Part shown: positions 28,216 to 38,041 of the stretch, one piece after another
How the letters are laid out: each line of letters starts with the position of its first letter
Position numbering within the stretch: the stretch's first letter is position 1
Notes under the pieces: generated by a model
What the model saw: the letters and a program-made list of their open reading frames with translations, nothing else
The model's database searches: none
Told to the model about the DNA's origin: nothing
Position numbers and translations under genes: made by a program
Source: Phycisphaerae bacterium
GTDB lineage: Bacteria; Planctomycetota; Phycisphaerae; Phycisphaerales; UBA1924
Reading direction: 5' to 3'
Length of the DNA: 53,145 nt
Assembly: GCA_030429485.1 (NCBI GenBank)
Contig: JAUIFD010000004.1
Coordinates: 1-53,145, forward strand

Positions 28216-28258
28216 GCAGCACCTCCTGCCCGATGGTATCGGTCGCCGCGATGAGGGG

Positions 28259-28300
28259 TGCAAAAGGAAACGACCGCACGGGTGTTGACCCGTGCGGTCG
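28259..28300 (-). terminator. Intrinsic terminator of the sigma/anti-sigma/PDZ operon
   Basis: A perfect 13-base-pair stem (28271-28283 with 28288-28300) around a four-base loop. On the minus strand it is followed by TTTCCTTTTG. It lies about 55 bases beyond the end of the PDZ gene and is the strongest hairpin-plus-T-run in the window. Confidence 0.8.
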
Positions 28301-28356
28301 CGTCGCGGAGTGCGCCGCTCTGGAAAGGCGGCGCGATTGGGGGAAGGCTAGTTCTT

Positions 28357-29829
28357 CTACCGGCCCGAGCCTCGGCGGGTTCGCTCGTCGCGAACTTCCC
28401 GGTCGGCCTGGTCACGCTCGAGACGCTCGATCAGTCGATCGAGGGACGCCTCCAGACGCTCCAGACGGTTCTCCAGTCGCTCCATGCGGTCGTCACCGGC
28501 CGGTGCACGACGCTGGGGCGCGACAAACACGTTCGGCGCTTCGGTGAATCCGGGCTCTGGGTTCAAGCGGAAGCGATGCGCCTGCTGATTCGCCTCGGCG
28601 GCCAACTCCCGGGCGTACTTCTCAACATACTCCTTGGACTTGTTCGCCATCTCCTCCCAGTTGCCCTGGGCGGCGAACTCCTCGGCGAGCTTCGCGATCT
28701 GCTTCTCCATCTCCACGCGAGCCTCGTCCGAGAGCTCCGGCGATGTGATGTTGATGTCGGGGATCGTGAACGAGAAACCACGCCCGCCGCCCTCCGGAGA
28801 CCAGTACCGCTGCACATTGGGCGCCGCCGGCGCCGCAGGTACGCCCTCCGCATCTGGCGACGCGGGACGCGGCAGCCTCGCGAGGCGATCGGCGCTGTAG
28901 GCGACCGTCGCCAACGACACTTCGCGCTCGCGGCCCTTGCGGATCACCGTCAGGTCGAGCGAATCGCCAGGGCTCATGTCCTTGAGCGCCTCGAGCAGGC
29001 GCGCCGAGTTCGCGGGCCCCTCGCCGTTGATCTCGGTGATGATGTCGTGCACCTTGATCCCGGCTTTCGCGGCGGGCAACCCGTCAGCGACGCCGATCAC
29101 GAGGATCGCATCGCCCTCACCAAACCCGAAGTGCTCGCGGAGGCCCTCGCCCGGCTCGCCCATCGAGATACCAACCATCACCGGCGGCGGTGAGAACGCC
29201 ACGTCGTCGTCGTCACCAAACTTGACCATCCCGCCCGGAGCGGTCTCGAAGACCACGTTTCCGTCGCCCACGTGCCCGGTCACCCGGGGTGCGACCGCGA
29301 GCCCACGGATCTCCGGCACGACACGCAACTCGTACCCATCATTCGGAGCGCTCTTGAGCTGCATGGTCTGGGCCCGAACCCTCGGCCCACTCGCGTCCGG
29401 AATCACGACCGCGAAGTTCGCGATCTCGTCGCCGCCGTCGCCCAGAACGATGACGTGCCCGTTCGACTGCTTCACGCGGGAGCCGTCGATCTGCTTGCCG
29501 TTGATCAGCGCCACCACGTCGTCGTTGTTGATCTTGACCGTGATCGTCCTGTCGCCAGCCTTCTGGGTCATGACCATCCGACGCACGACGACATCGTCCG
29601 GGTCAATGGACGCCTGACGGACGTTCACCGCGATGGGGTTCGCCAGCTCCGAGAACACCAACTCTTCGACTTCCTCGCAGACCTCGTCATCGCACGACTC
29701 GCCGCAGCAAGCGCCGGTGCAATCATCGGGATCCTCGGGGCAGGCCGACCAACCGCCTGCCGCCGACAGCCCGCCTGCCGCAGCAACGATCATCGCCGCT
29801 CTCGTGAACCACCTCGTCGATCCGGTCAT
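28357..29829 (-). CDS. Exported PDZ-domain protein with a Cys-rich acidic N-terminus
   Basis: A 490-residue protein with an N-terminal export signal (MTGSTRWFTRAAMIVAAAGG). Immediately after it comes an acidic stretch with six Cys in about 20 residues (CPEDPDDCTGACCGESC… plus DDEVCEE). This could bind metal or form disulphides; WSAC might also act as a weak lipobox. A PDZ domain covers about 240-330 (VGISMGEPGEGL, LPAAKAGIKVHDIITEING). The C-terminus contains charged coiled-coil sequence (about 440-490). ATG 29829 is chosen because AAGGAG lies seven bases upstream. It is downstream of an ECF sigma/anti-sigma pair, so it may be a target or a sensor for that system. Confidence 0.7.
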   Translation of the reverse strand: MTGSTRWFTRAAMIVAAAGGLSAAGGWSACPEDPDDCTGACCGESCDDEVCEEVEELVFSELANPIAVNVRQASIDPDDVVVRRMVMTQKAGDRTITVKINNDDVVALINGKQIDGSRVKQSNGHVIVLGDGGDEIANFAVVIPDASGPRVRAQTMQLKSAPNDGYELRVVPEIRGLAVAPRVTGHVGDGNVVFETAPGGMVKFGDDDDVAFSPPPVMVGISMGEPGEGLREHFGFGEGDAILVIGVADGLPAAKAGIKVHDIITEINGEGPANSARLLEALKDMSPGDSLDLTVIRKGREREVSLATVAYSADRLARLPRPASPDAEGVPAAPAAPNVQRYWSPEGGGRGFSFTIPDINITSPELSDEARVEMEKQIAKLAEEFAAQGNWEEMANKSKEYVEKYARELAAEANQQAHRFRLNPEPGFTEAPNVFVAPQRRAPAGDDRMERLENRLERLEASLDRLIERLERDQADREVRDERTRRGSGR

Positions 29830-29934
29830 GGTCATACTCCTTACGGTTTTGGAGGCGTTGCGTTGCAGCGCCGGTCCTGAATTCTGATGCTCACGACGGG
29901 TCTTCCCGTCATCGAAACAAAGTCTCAAATCGAG

Positions 29935-30546
29935 TCAGAACGCCCCATGCATGCGGACCGGAGGCTCCACTCGAATCGGCACCGCCTGTCCAAGCTCGTC
30001 GGCGCCGAAGCGGTACAGGTCATCCACGATCGCCCGCTCGACGATCTGGCGGATGTACAGCACCTCGTACCGCCCCTCATCCGTCGGTTCGGCCTGCACG
30101 ACCACACGCTCGGGCATCTCCCCGACCACCCGTCCCTCCTCGCGTCCCTTGTCGAAATACGCCCGCAGCGCCTCATCCGGCGAAAGCCCCGTGAGCAGGC
30201 CCGCCTGCTGCGCCCCCGCCACCGGCGAGGAGTTCGGGTTCCCCAGCATCGCTGCGAGAGCGACCACCGCCGCCGCAAGCCAACCGCCCCAGGTCGCCAG
30301 ACGCCGAGCGCGTACCGCGAGCCCTTCGCCCAGGTGCTCCTCGATGGGCAGGTCGATCGAATCGGCGATCGCAACCGCCTCCGAGACCGCGTGCCCAAGC
30401 TCCGCCAGGTCCTGCTGCGCCTCGGCGAGCTCATGCCACACGCTCTGGTCGCGTGCCGCCAGCGCCTTGAACGCCTGCCAATCCTCGGGCGAAGCCTCGC
30501 CGTCCAGCACGCGCGACAAAAGCACGTCGCGATCCACGCCGCTCAT
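29935..30546 (-). CDS. Anti-sigma-factor-like membrane protein
   Basis: A 203-residue protein beginning with a short acidic helical region (LLSRVLDGEASPEDWQAFKALAARD) typical of anti-sigma N-termini. One membrane helix at about 85-105 is followed by a mostly extracytoplasmic C-terminal half (about 105-203). Its ATG overlaps the sigma gene's stop by four bases (ATGA at 30543-30546), so the two are translationally coupled. Function as an anti-sigma factor is inferred from context and topology; I see no zinc-binding HxxxCxxC motif. Confidence 0.7.
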   Translation of the reverse strand: MSGVDRDVLLSRVLDGEASPEDWQAFKALAARDQSVWHELAEAQQDLAELGHAVSEAVAIADSIDLPIEEHLGEGLAVRARRLATWGGWLAAAVVALAAMLGNPNSSPVAGAQQAGLLTGLSPDEALRAYFDKGREEGRVVGEMPERVVVQAEPTDEGRYEVLYIRQIVERAIVDDLYRFGADELGQAVPIRVEPPVRMHGAF

Positions 30547-31226
30547 GACACACTCCTCGGTGATACGCCCTCGTCACGACCTGCCGACTTGGGCTCCTGC
30601 GCCCCACCCTGGGGACTTGTCGCCGCCTTGATCCGCTCGCGGAGCATGCGCCTGCCACGGGCGATTCGCGTCTCGATCGTTGTCTCCGGAAGCCCCGTGA
30701 CCTCCGAAATCTCGCGATAGCTCATCCCCCGCACACAGCGCAGCAGCACAGGCTCGCGGTAGGCCTCGGGCAGTTCCTGCGCGAGGTCCAGCACTCGGTG
30801 TGCCTCCTCGCGGGCGCTGTCGTCGAGGTGCCGCTCCTCGGGGTTCGGCTGCTCCGGCTCCTGCCCGCTCAGTCGCAGCGTGGTCCGCCCCCGGTCCGGG
30901 CGCGACTTCGTCCGGCGTGCATCGAGCCGAGCCGCGTTGATCGCGATGGTGCGCAGCCACGGGCGAAGCGCCCCAGGGTCTCGCAACTCCGTGATCTTCC
31001 GGACAAATGCCATCGCCACTTCCTGCAACAGGTCCTCAAGCTCGGCCTCGCGGGGCTTGAACGCCAAGAGCACGCCCGCCACCCAACGCCGGTTGGCCTC
31101 CCACACCCGGCGCAGAGCCTCGGCGTCCCCCCGCATCGCCGCGGCGGCGTCCTGCCGTTCAAGATCGCCCTGCAAACCTGCCAAGCTTCCGCGCTCCAAT
31201 ACCCGAGATGCGCGCCGCGCCTCCAC
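30543..31226 (-). CDS. ECF-type RNA polymerase sigma factor
   Basis: A 227-residue sigma-70-family extracytoplasmic-function factor. Region 2 is at about 35-105 (DLLQEVAMAFVRKITELRDPGALRPWLRTIAINAARLDARR). Region 4 is at about 150-200 (LPEAYREPVLLRCVRGMSYREISEVTGLPETTIETRIARGRRMLRERI). An acidic, low-complexity linker joins them. The listed start is GTG 31226; ATG 31136 (residue 31) is also possible because region 2 begins soon after it. It is coupled to the anti-sigma gene and divergent from tatC, with a 93-base shared promoter region. Autoregulation would be typical but no promoter motif is recognisable. Confidence 0.88.
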   Translation of the reverse strand: MEARRASRVLERGSLAGLQGDLERQDAAAAMRGDAEALRRVWEANRRWVAGVLLAFKPREAELEDLLQEVAMAFVRKITELRDPGALRPWLRTIAINAARLDARRTKSRPDRGRTTLRLSGQEPEQPNPEERHLDDSAREEAHRVLDLAQELPEAYREPVLLRCVRGMSYREISEVTGLPETTIETRIARGRRMLRERIKAATSPQGGAQEPKSAGRDEGVSPRSVS

Positions 31227-31319
31227 CCGTCACCGGAGTCTCGGCGCAACGCCCGATACGTCCCGCATACCGTCATCGTTCGAGGCGGGAGCAACTCGCC
31301 ACCAGGATCACCCAGCCCG

Positions 31320-32788
<1,469 letters not shown>

Positions 32789-33670
32789 GTGCCTGAACTG
32801 CCCGAGGTCGAGTGCCTACGCCGCTCATTGGCGACCATCGTCGGGCGTCGAGTCACTCGGGTGCGCGTCTTCCGCAGTGACGTCGTCGCGGGCGAGAGCG
32901 TCGCCCTGGCGTTGCTCCGCGGGGGGCGCCTTACCGAGCCGGCTCGTCATGGCAAGCAACTCGCGCTCGGTGTCGACGACGGCCGACGCGTCGTCGTTCA
33001 GCTTGGCATGACCGGGGCACTCCGCATCCTCGCCAGCCGCGAGCCTCACCCCGATCACACCCACGTCCGGTGGTGGTTGGATGATGGTCGGTCGGTCGCG
33101 TATCGCGATCCCCGCCGATTTGGTCGCCTCACGCCGCACGCCACCCCCGTGGCAGTCGAGCGGGTCTGGCGCGCCCTCGGGGCCGACGCGCTGACGCTGA
33201 CGGCGCGCGAACTCCGTCGCGTGTGCGGGTCCGCCCACCGAGCCGTCAAGAGCCTCCTCCTCGACCAGTCGCGTCTGGCGGGGGTCGGGAACATCTACGC
33301 CGACGAAGCCCTCTGGGAGGCCCGCATCAGCCCCCTCGCGTCCGCTGTCTGCCTGGAGGCCAGCGAGACGCGCGCCCTCGCCGGCGCCATCCGCCGGGTG
33401 CTCGCCCGGGGAATCGAGCGAGGCGGGTCGACGATCCGTGATTATCGCGACGCCCTTGGACGTCCAGGGTCCACACAGCTCTCGCACCGCGTCTACGGGC
33501 GGGGCGGCGAGCCGTGCCTACGTTGCGGGACCACATTGGCCCGCGGGCAGGTTGCCCAACGCACGACCGTTTGGTGTCCACAGTGTCAGCTCGGTGGAGG
33601 TTCTTCCACATCGGTCAGGCGAGCCGAAGAACGGACGAGTGACCGAGTGTCTGGTTCTCTTCTCTCCTAG
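32789..33670 (+). CDS. mutM: Formamidopyrimidine-DNA glycosylase
   Basis: A base-excision repair enzyme that removes oxidised purines such as 8-oxoguanine, 293 residues. The mature protein begins PELPEVE, giving the catalytic Pro and Glu after Met removal. Lys at ARHGKQLALGV (about 55) and the helix-two-turn-helix QSRLAGVGNIYADEALW (about 160-176) are present. The C-terminal zinc finger has Cys pairs CLRC and CPQC at about 247-272. A roughly 20-residue tail follows the finger. It starts with GTG with no gap after tadA. Confidence 0.94.
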   Translation: MPELPEVECLRRSLATIVGRRVTRVRVFRSDVVAGESVALALLRGGRLTEPARHGKQLALGVDDGRRVVVQLGMTGALRILASREPHPDHTHVRWWLDDGRSVAYRDPRRFGRLTPHATPVAVERVWRALGADALTLTARELRRVCGSAHRAVKSLLLDQSRLAGVGNIYADEALWEARISPLASAVCLEASETRALAGAIRRVLARGIERGGSTIRDYRDALGRPGSTQLSHRVYGRGGEPCLRCGTTLARGQVAQRTTVWCPQCQLGGGSSTSVRRAEERTSDRVSGSLLS

Positions 33671-34005
33671 AAGGGAAGAGATCTCCCTCCTCCTCGAATT
33701 GAGTCATGGCGCTTTGGGGGTTGCGCGGCCCTGGCGCACGGAAGACGCGTGAATGCCTGTATTTAGAGGGTGCGACGCCGTTCTGCAAAGCCTGGCGCTT
33801 CGCCGGACGCGCGCGCCCCACGGCGCGAGGCAGCGCCAGACCGGTCCCCCGCGCGCCGGTGAACAGGGGCGCGCTTCGCCGACCTCCAGCGCCTCGCCTT
33901 GGCCGGGATTCCACACATCCTGCACAGCGCCGACGCAACCCCGCCGAAGCCCGTCCAACGTGCTTCGAATACACGCGTAACCTCATCGGACCTACGGAGG
34001 CGCGC
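33671..34005. other. 335-base non-coding stretch with potential hairpins
   Basis: No frame here has a family-like protein or a good ribosome site. Three strong base-pairing segments are clustered: an outer 8-bp stem (33792-33799 with 33832-33839) enclosing a 6-bp hairpin (33812-33817 with 33822-33827), followed by a separate 7-bp stem (33851-33857 with 33868-33874). Their clustering is suggestive of a structured leader RNA for the following epimerase gene, but short GC-rich inverted repeats of this size arise readily by chance. A weak AGGGA/TCCCT hairpin just after mutM could contribute to termination. Confidence 0.3.
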
Positions 34006-35211
34006 ATGATCGGCGACGGTTGGGACGGGGAGCCATCGACCAGGCCACACTCGGGGACGGGGGCCGACCCGGCGCCGCGCCGTCGTGTCGCGGTCGTCAC
34101 CGGTTCACGGTCCGAGTTCGGGTTGCTCGCGCCCGTCATGCACGCCGTCGCAGCCGAGCCGGGGCTGGAGCTTCTGGTTGTCGCCGCGGGTGAGCACCTC
34201 ATCCAGCCCGCGCTGACCTTCCGTGACGTCCGGGCCCGGTTCGAGGTCGCGGACTCGGTCCCCATGCAGCGAGCAGGCCGCAACTCCCGCATCGACGCGG
34301 CCGAGGCGACCGGCACGGGCGTCGCTCGCTTCGCGCGCTCGTTCCAAGGGAGTCGCCCCGACTGGGTGGTCGTGCTGGGTGATCGGATCGAGGCGTTCGC
34401 CGCCGCCGCCGCCGCTTCGATCGCCGGAATTGCGGTCGCGCACATCCATGGCGGAGACCGGGCTGAGGGCATCGCAGACGAGGCGCTCCGTCACGCGATC
34501 ACCAAGCTCGCACACCTGCACCTGCCGGCGACCCCGGCGTCCCGCGAGCGGATCGTCCGCATGGGCGAGCCCGAGCGGTTCGTCCACGCGGTTGGCTCGC
34601 CCGCCATCGACGGGCTCGAGGCCATCCAGGCTCTCTCTCCCACGGCGCTCGCCGAGGTCTGCGGCGAGCCCGAACCTCCTGAGGTGGTCGTGCTCATGCA
34701 CCCAGCCGGTCGGCACTCGGAGTTGGAGGAAAGCGTGGCGTCGAGCGTGCTCGAAGCGGTGAGACCGACGAGGGTGCTCGCGCTGCACCCCAACCACGAC
34801 CCCGGGCGCGACGGCGTCCTCAAGGCGCTACGCGAAGGCGAAGGGCGGGCCCACGTTGTGCCCCATCTCCCGCGCGAGGTCTTCGTCGGTCTGCTCAAGA
34901 GCGTCGCGGACCGCGGCGGGCTGTTGGTGGGCAACTCTTCCGCCGGGTTGATTGAAGCGGCGGCGCTCCGGTTACCCGCGGTTGATATCGGACCGCGCCA
35001 GCGCGGCCGAGAGACACCGCCCAACGTCGTACATGCCGACTCGGAGACCCCCGAAGCGATCTCCCGCGCGATCAACCGTGCGCGTGCGCTCGATCGCGCC
35101 AAGCTCACGCACCCCTACGGCGACGGACGCGCGGGCGCGCGCATCGCCCGACTCCTCGCGGTCCACGACCCCCGCGACCCGACGATGCTCCGCAAACGGT
35201 GCGCGTACTAG
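34006..35211 (+). CDS. UDP-N-acetylglucosamine 2-epimerase (hydrolysing type likely)
   Basis: A 401-residue cytoplasmic enzyme of the WecB/NeuC family, which acts at C2 of UDP-GlcNAc. The N-terminal half is VAVVTGSRSEFGLLAPV (about 28-44), with GDRIEAFAAAAAASIAGIAVAHIHGGD (about 125-151). The C-terminal half has VPHLPREVFVGLL (about 285-297) and the nucleotide-sugar motif LLVGNSSAGLIEAAALRLPAVDIG (about 305-328). The GSRSE…HGGD pattern is more like the hydrolysing NeuC branch. It is preceded by ACGGAGG at a good distance from ATG 34006. No sialic-acid or other sugar-biosynthesis gene is adjacent, so its pathway is unknown. Confidence 0.85.
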   Translation: MIGDGWDGEPSTRPHSGTGADPAPRRRVAVVTGSRSEFGLLAPVMHAVAAEPGLELLVVAAGEHLIQPALTFRDVRARFEVADSVPMQRAGRNSRIDAAEATGTGVARFARSFQGSRPDWVVVLGDRIEAFAAAAAASIAGIAVAHIHGGDRAEGIADEALRHAITKLAHLHLPATPASRERIVRMGEPERFVHAVGSPAIDGLEAIQALSPTALAEVCGEPEPPEVVVLMHPAGRHSELEESVASSVLEAVRPTRVLALHPNHDPGRDGVLKALREGEGRAHVVPHLPREVFVGLLKSVADRGGLLVGNSSAGLIEAAALRLPAVDIGPRQRGRETPPNVVHADSETPEAISRAINRARALDRAKLTHPYGDGRAGARIARLLAVHDPRDPTMLRKRCAY

Positions 35212-35301
35212 CCGGCTTGCCGGCCATTCGTCAGGTAGTCCGACAATCCAGCGAAGTCCCCACGCCGGACGGCCGATCTTCCGGCAGACCGGGGAGATCG
35301 C

Positions 35302-36183
35302 ATGAGCGAAACTGCCGAACGAGAGCAGGTACTGGCGACGGCGATCCGCGAGATCAGCCATATCGCAACACTGCCTGAGATCACACTCCAGATCATCGAG
35401 CTGGTCGAAGACCCGAAGTCTTCGGCCCAGCAACTCCACAAGGTGATCTCGCAGGATCCGGCGCTCTCAAGCCGCATCCTGAAGGTCGTCAACTCGTCGT
35501 TCTATGGTCTGCCCGGGCAGATCGGCTCCATCGACCGGGCGGTCGTGCTCCTCGGGCTCAACGCGGTCAAGAACATCGCGATCGCCGCGAGCCTGGCGAA
35601 GCTCTACCGCGGCGGCGAACTCACGCCGAACTTCTCCGCCAAGCACGTCTGGCAACACTCGAACGCGGTCGCGATCGCCTCCAAGATGATCGCCGATCAG
35701 CTCAAGCTCGGTCTCGCGGACGAGGCGTTCCTCGCGGGGCTTATGCACGACATCGGGCTCATGGTCGAGCTGCAGTACGACCGCTCCAAGCTGATCGAGG
35801 TGATCGAGGGCGTTGGACTCGACGGCGGCGGCGTGCCCGCGCAGGACCTCCGCGACGTCGAGCGCGAGCACTTCGGCGCCGACCACCAGGCCTTCGGGAT
35901 GGCGCTGTGCGAGAAGTGGAAGTTCCCCAACTCGTTCGTGCAGGTCACCGGGCATCACCACAACCCGATGAAGCTCGCGACCGACGCGCGCACGCTGCCG
36001 TGCGTGATCTACGTGGCGGATCGCCTGGCCGCGGGCCTCGAACATGGGTACCGCGTGGACCTGCCCGACTTGAGCGTGGCATCCGAAGTGCGCGAGCACC
36101 TGAAGATCACCAACGAAGTGATGGAGAAGCTCATCGAGCGGCTCCCGACCGAGATCGAGGAGGCCGGCGACCTCCTGGCGTAA
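35302..36183 (+). CDS. HDOD-domain signalling protein
   Basis: A 293-residue cytoplasmic protein built on the HDOD fold, a non-enzymatic relative of HD hydrolases. The core is seen in LPEITLQIIELVEDPKSSAQQLHKVISQDPALSSRILKVVNSSFYGLP (about 24-72) and GLMHDIGLMVELQ (about 144-156). A second H…H segment (VTGHHHNPMKLA) lies near 218-229. Such proteins act in stress, motility or second-messenger signalling without a known common reaction. The start is ATG 35302. It is followed by a likely terminator, so it is probably monocistronic. Confidence 0.88.
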   Translation: MSETAEREQVLATAIREISHIATLPEITLQIIELVEDPKSSAQQLHKVISQDPALSSRILKVVNSSFYGLPGQIGSIDRAVVLLGLNAVKNIAIAASLAKLYRGGELTPNFSAKHVWQHSNAVAIASKMIADQLKLGLADEAFLAGLMHDIGLMVELQYDRSKLIEVIEGVGLDGGGVPAQDLRDVEREHFGADHQAFGMALCEKWKFPNSFVQVTGHHHNPMKLATDARTLPCVIYVADRLAAGLEHGYRVDLPDLSVASEVREHLKITNEVMEKLIERLPTEIEEAGDLLA

Positions 36184-36242
36184 CACATCCGCCGCGGGCG
36201 AGAGCGCCCCGGCGATCAGGTCTCTCTCTCTTTCTCCCTCCG

Positions 36243-36278
36243 GGCGGCTGCGTGGGCACACTCAGCCGCCTGTTTATT
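36243..36278 (+). terminator. Probable intrinsic terminator after the HDOD gene
   Basis: GGCGGCTG (36243-36250) pairs with CAGCCGCC (36263-36270) around a 12-base loop and is followed by TGTTTATT on the plus strand, about 60 bases after the HDOD stop. The T-run is interrupted, and its end overlaps the stop region of the convergent gene. Confidence 0.5.
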
Positions 36279-37155
36279 GCGCCGCGCCGGTGAGTTGGCG
36301 GTAGAGCAGCCAAGCCCACGCGCTGTAGAAGTCGAACGCCGGCGCTTGCGAGCTGCGTCGCGTGGTGCCGGCCGACGTCGAGCTTGTGAACGTGCGCGCG
36401 ATGTCGGGCGAGCAGCGAAACTCCATGAACCCGTTGTCGGTCAGCATGCGCGGGCTCATGCCCGTCAGCATCTTCGTCAGTTCGTCGAGGTTCTCGCGCG
36501 GCGAGCGGTGCCGCTGCGCGAGCACCGATTCGTAGTCGAAGCGCGCGCCGACGATCCGGAATCGTCGATCGTCGGTGGTGTAGAGGTCCAGTATCTCCGA
36601 GAGCTTGGTGCTGGTCGACGAACTCCCGCTCGCCTCATGGGAGGCGCCGATGGCTGCGCCGATCGCGGCCCCGGCGACGCCGGCCGCGAGAAACCCGACC
36701 GCGGCCCCCGAGGCCGCGGCGCCGCGCGAGCCCCGGCGCGAGGTCGACTCGGAGGATCGGAGCGTCGCGCGAACCAGCAAGAAGAGTTGAGAAGCCGAGA
36801 ACGCTCCTTCCATCTCGCCTTCCACCCGCCTCCAGGAGGTAAACCTCCACACGGGTCCGCCCGGTGCTTGTTCGAGCGTGAGGCCCTTGAGGTCGATGGG
36901 CTGGGGAGCTGCCTCGAGGTCGTACCGCGTGGGCGCAAGCGCGGTCGCGTGGTGCTCGCGCAGCAGCTTGAGCGCCGCCTCGCGCTGTGAGACGTCGATC
37001 ATCGCCACCACGCCCGGGATGCCGCGCTTCACCGCGAGTTCGGCGTTGTAAGGGTCGAGCCCCGCCGCTTGGGCCAGGCCGGTGACGCAGTGCGCCTCCG
37101 ACCAGTGTCTCGGCCACTCGACGACGGTGAGATAGGCGCGGTTGTCGATGCTCAC
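36274..37155 (-). CDS. Unknown protein with a glycine-zipper segment
   Basis: A 293-residue protein. Two regions look folded: an N-terminal alpha/beta part (about 1-125, TVVEWPRHWSEAHCVTGLAQAAGLDPYNAELAVKRGIPGVVAMI) and a C-terminal part (about 190-290). Between them, at about 150-172, is a Gly/Ala-rich stretch (GAAVGFLAAGVAGAAIGAAIGA) with small-residue periodicity that could span or bind membrane. The GTG start at 37155 overlaps the stop of the upstream zinc-ribbon gene (GTGA at 37155-37152), so the two are translationally coupled. I recognise no family. Confidence 0.68.
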   Translation of the reverse strand: MSIDNRAYLTVVEWPRHWSEAHCVTGLAQAAGLDPYNAELAVKRGIPGVVAMIDVSQREAALKLLREHHATALAPTRYDLEAAPQPIDLKGLTLEQAPGGPVWRFTSWRRVEGEMEGAFSASQLFLLVRATLRSSESTSRRGSRGAAASGAAVGFLAAGVAGAAIGAAIGASHEASGSSSTSTKLSEILDLYTTDDRRFRIVGARFDYESVLAQRHRSPRENLDELTKMLTGMSPRMLTDNGFMEFRCSPDIARTFTSSTSAGTTRRSSQAPAFDFYSAWAWLLYRQLTGAAQ

Positions 37156-38009
37156 GTGGCATTGTTGGAGGGAGGTTCGAGGCGTGCGGGGTTCGCCCCG
37201 CACTCCGGACACTGATCGCCCGGCGTCGACGACAGGTCGTATCCGCACTGCCGGCAGAGCGGCCGCCGCCGGCGCTTCGCGGCGAGCGGGAGCCAGAACA
37301 TCGGCCCGAGGGCCAGCAGCGCGAGCGCCGCCGCTGCGGGCAGCGTCACTTGCGTCGCGCTCCAGCAGTAGCAGCTCGTCTTGCGTCGGATCATCACGTC
37401 GAGCGGGATCATCAGCGCGAAGTCCAAGACGCTCCCCGCGAACACCGCTCTCGCGAGACGGCGCGTCATGGTCTCGCGATCCCTCGACTTGCGGGCGAAC
37501 GCCGCGACCACAGGCGTGAGCAGCATCCAATGCAGCGCGACCACGACGCCAAGCCCCAGCCAGTCGTCGATCGGCAGCTCATCCATCAGGTCGTACTCAC
37601 CCAGCATCCAAACGAACGCGGCGATGAGCCCCACCACCAGCCCCGCGAAGATCAACGCGGCCGCGGTGATCGAGAGCCAGACCGGAACCCCCCGCGCCGA
37701 TCGTGACGGCGCGCGGTAGGGCAACACCAGTAACAGCTGCAGCACCACCCAGACGCCGACGTACGCCGCCATCTGCAGCGCGAAGCCCGGATCGAGCCAG
37801 ACCTCGGGTGTCTGCCCGATGCCGTCGAAGCCGAAGTACTCGCCACTCGGCCCGTCCACCTCGCCCGACATCGCCCACCACGCGCCCATGATGGCGTACG
37901 CCAGCACCGCGTGCGCAAGCCAATACACCACGAGCACGCGCCACTTGAGCGTGAGGCTCTGCATCAGGCGCGGGCTTGGCTCGGCTGCTCGCGTCATCGC
38001 CGAGATCAT
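37152..38009 (-). CDS. Membrane protein with C-terminal CGYDL zinc ribbon
   Basis: A 285-residue protein with five or more membrane helices (visible near 28-45, 88-102, 115-140, 150-175, 230-250). It ends with CRQCGYDLSSTPGDQCPEC, two CxxC pairs that should bind zinc in the cytoplasm. This C-terminal module recurs on unrelated membrane proteins in planctomycetes; its role is unknown. The ATG at 38009 is used; ATG 37997 is an alternative. It is coupled to the following unknown gene by overlapping stop and start. A second gene with the same tail is 950 bases away on the opposite strand. Confidence 0.78.
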   Translation of the reverse strand: MISAMTRAAEPSPRLMQSLTLKWRVLVVYWLAHAVLAYAIMGAWWAMSGEVDGPSGEYFGFDGIGQTPEVWLDPGFALQMAAYVGVWVVLQLLLVLPYRAPSRSARGVPVWLSITAAALIFAGLVVGLIAAFVWMLGEYDLMDELPIDDWLGLGVVVALHWMLLTPVVAAFARKSRDRETMTRRLARAVFAGSVLDFALMIPLDVMIRRKTSCYCWSATQVTLPAAAALALLALGPMFWLPLAAKRRRRPLCRQCGYDLSSTPGDQCPECGANPARLEPPSNNAT

Positions 38010-38041
38010 CGCATGTCGCCCCGAGTCGTGCGCGCGCTCCC

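Noticed and set aside
33664-33684. Terminator immediately after mutM
   Set aside because: The AGGGA/TCCCT stem is only five base pairs with no T-run, so it is mentioned only in the non-coding entry.
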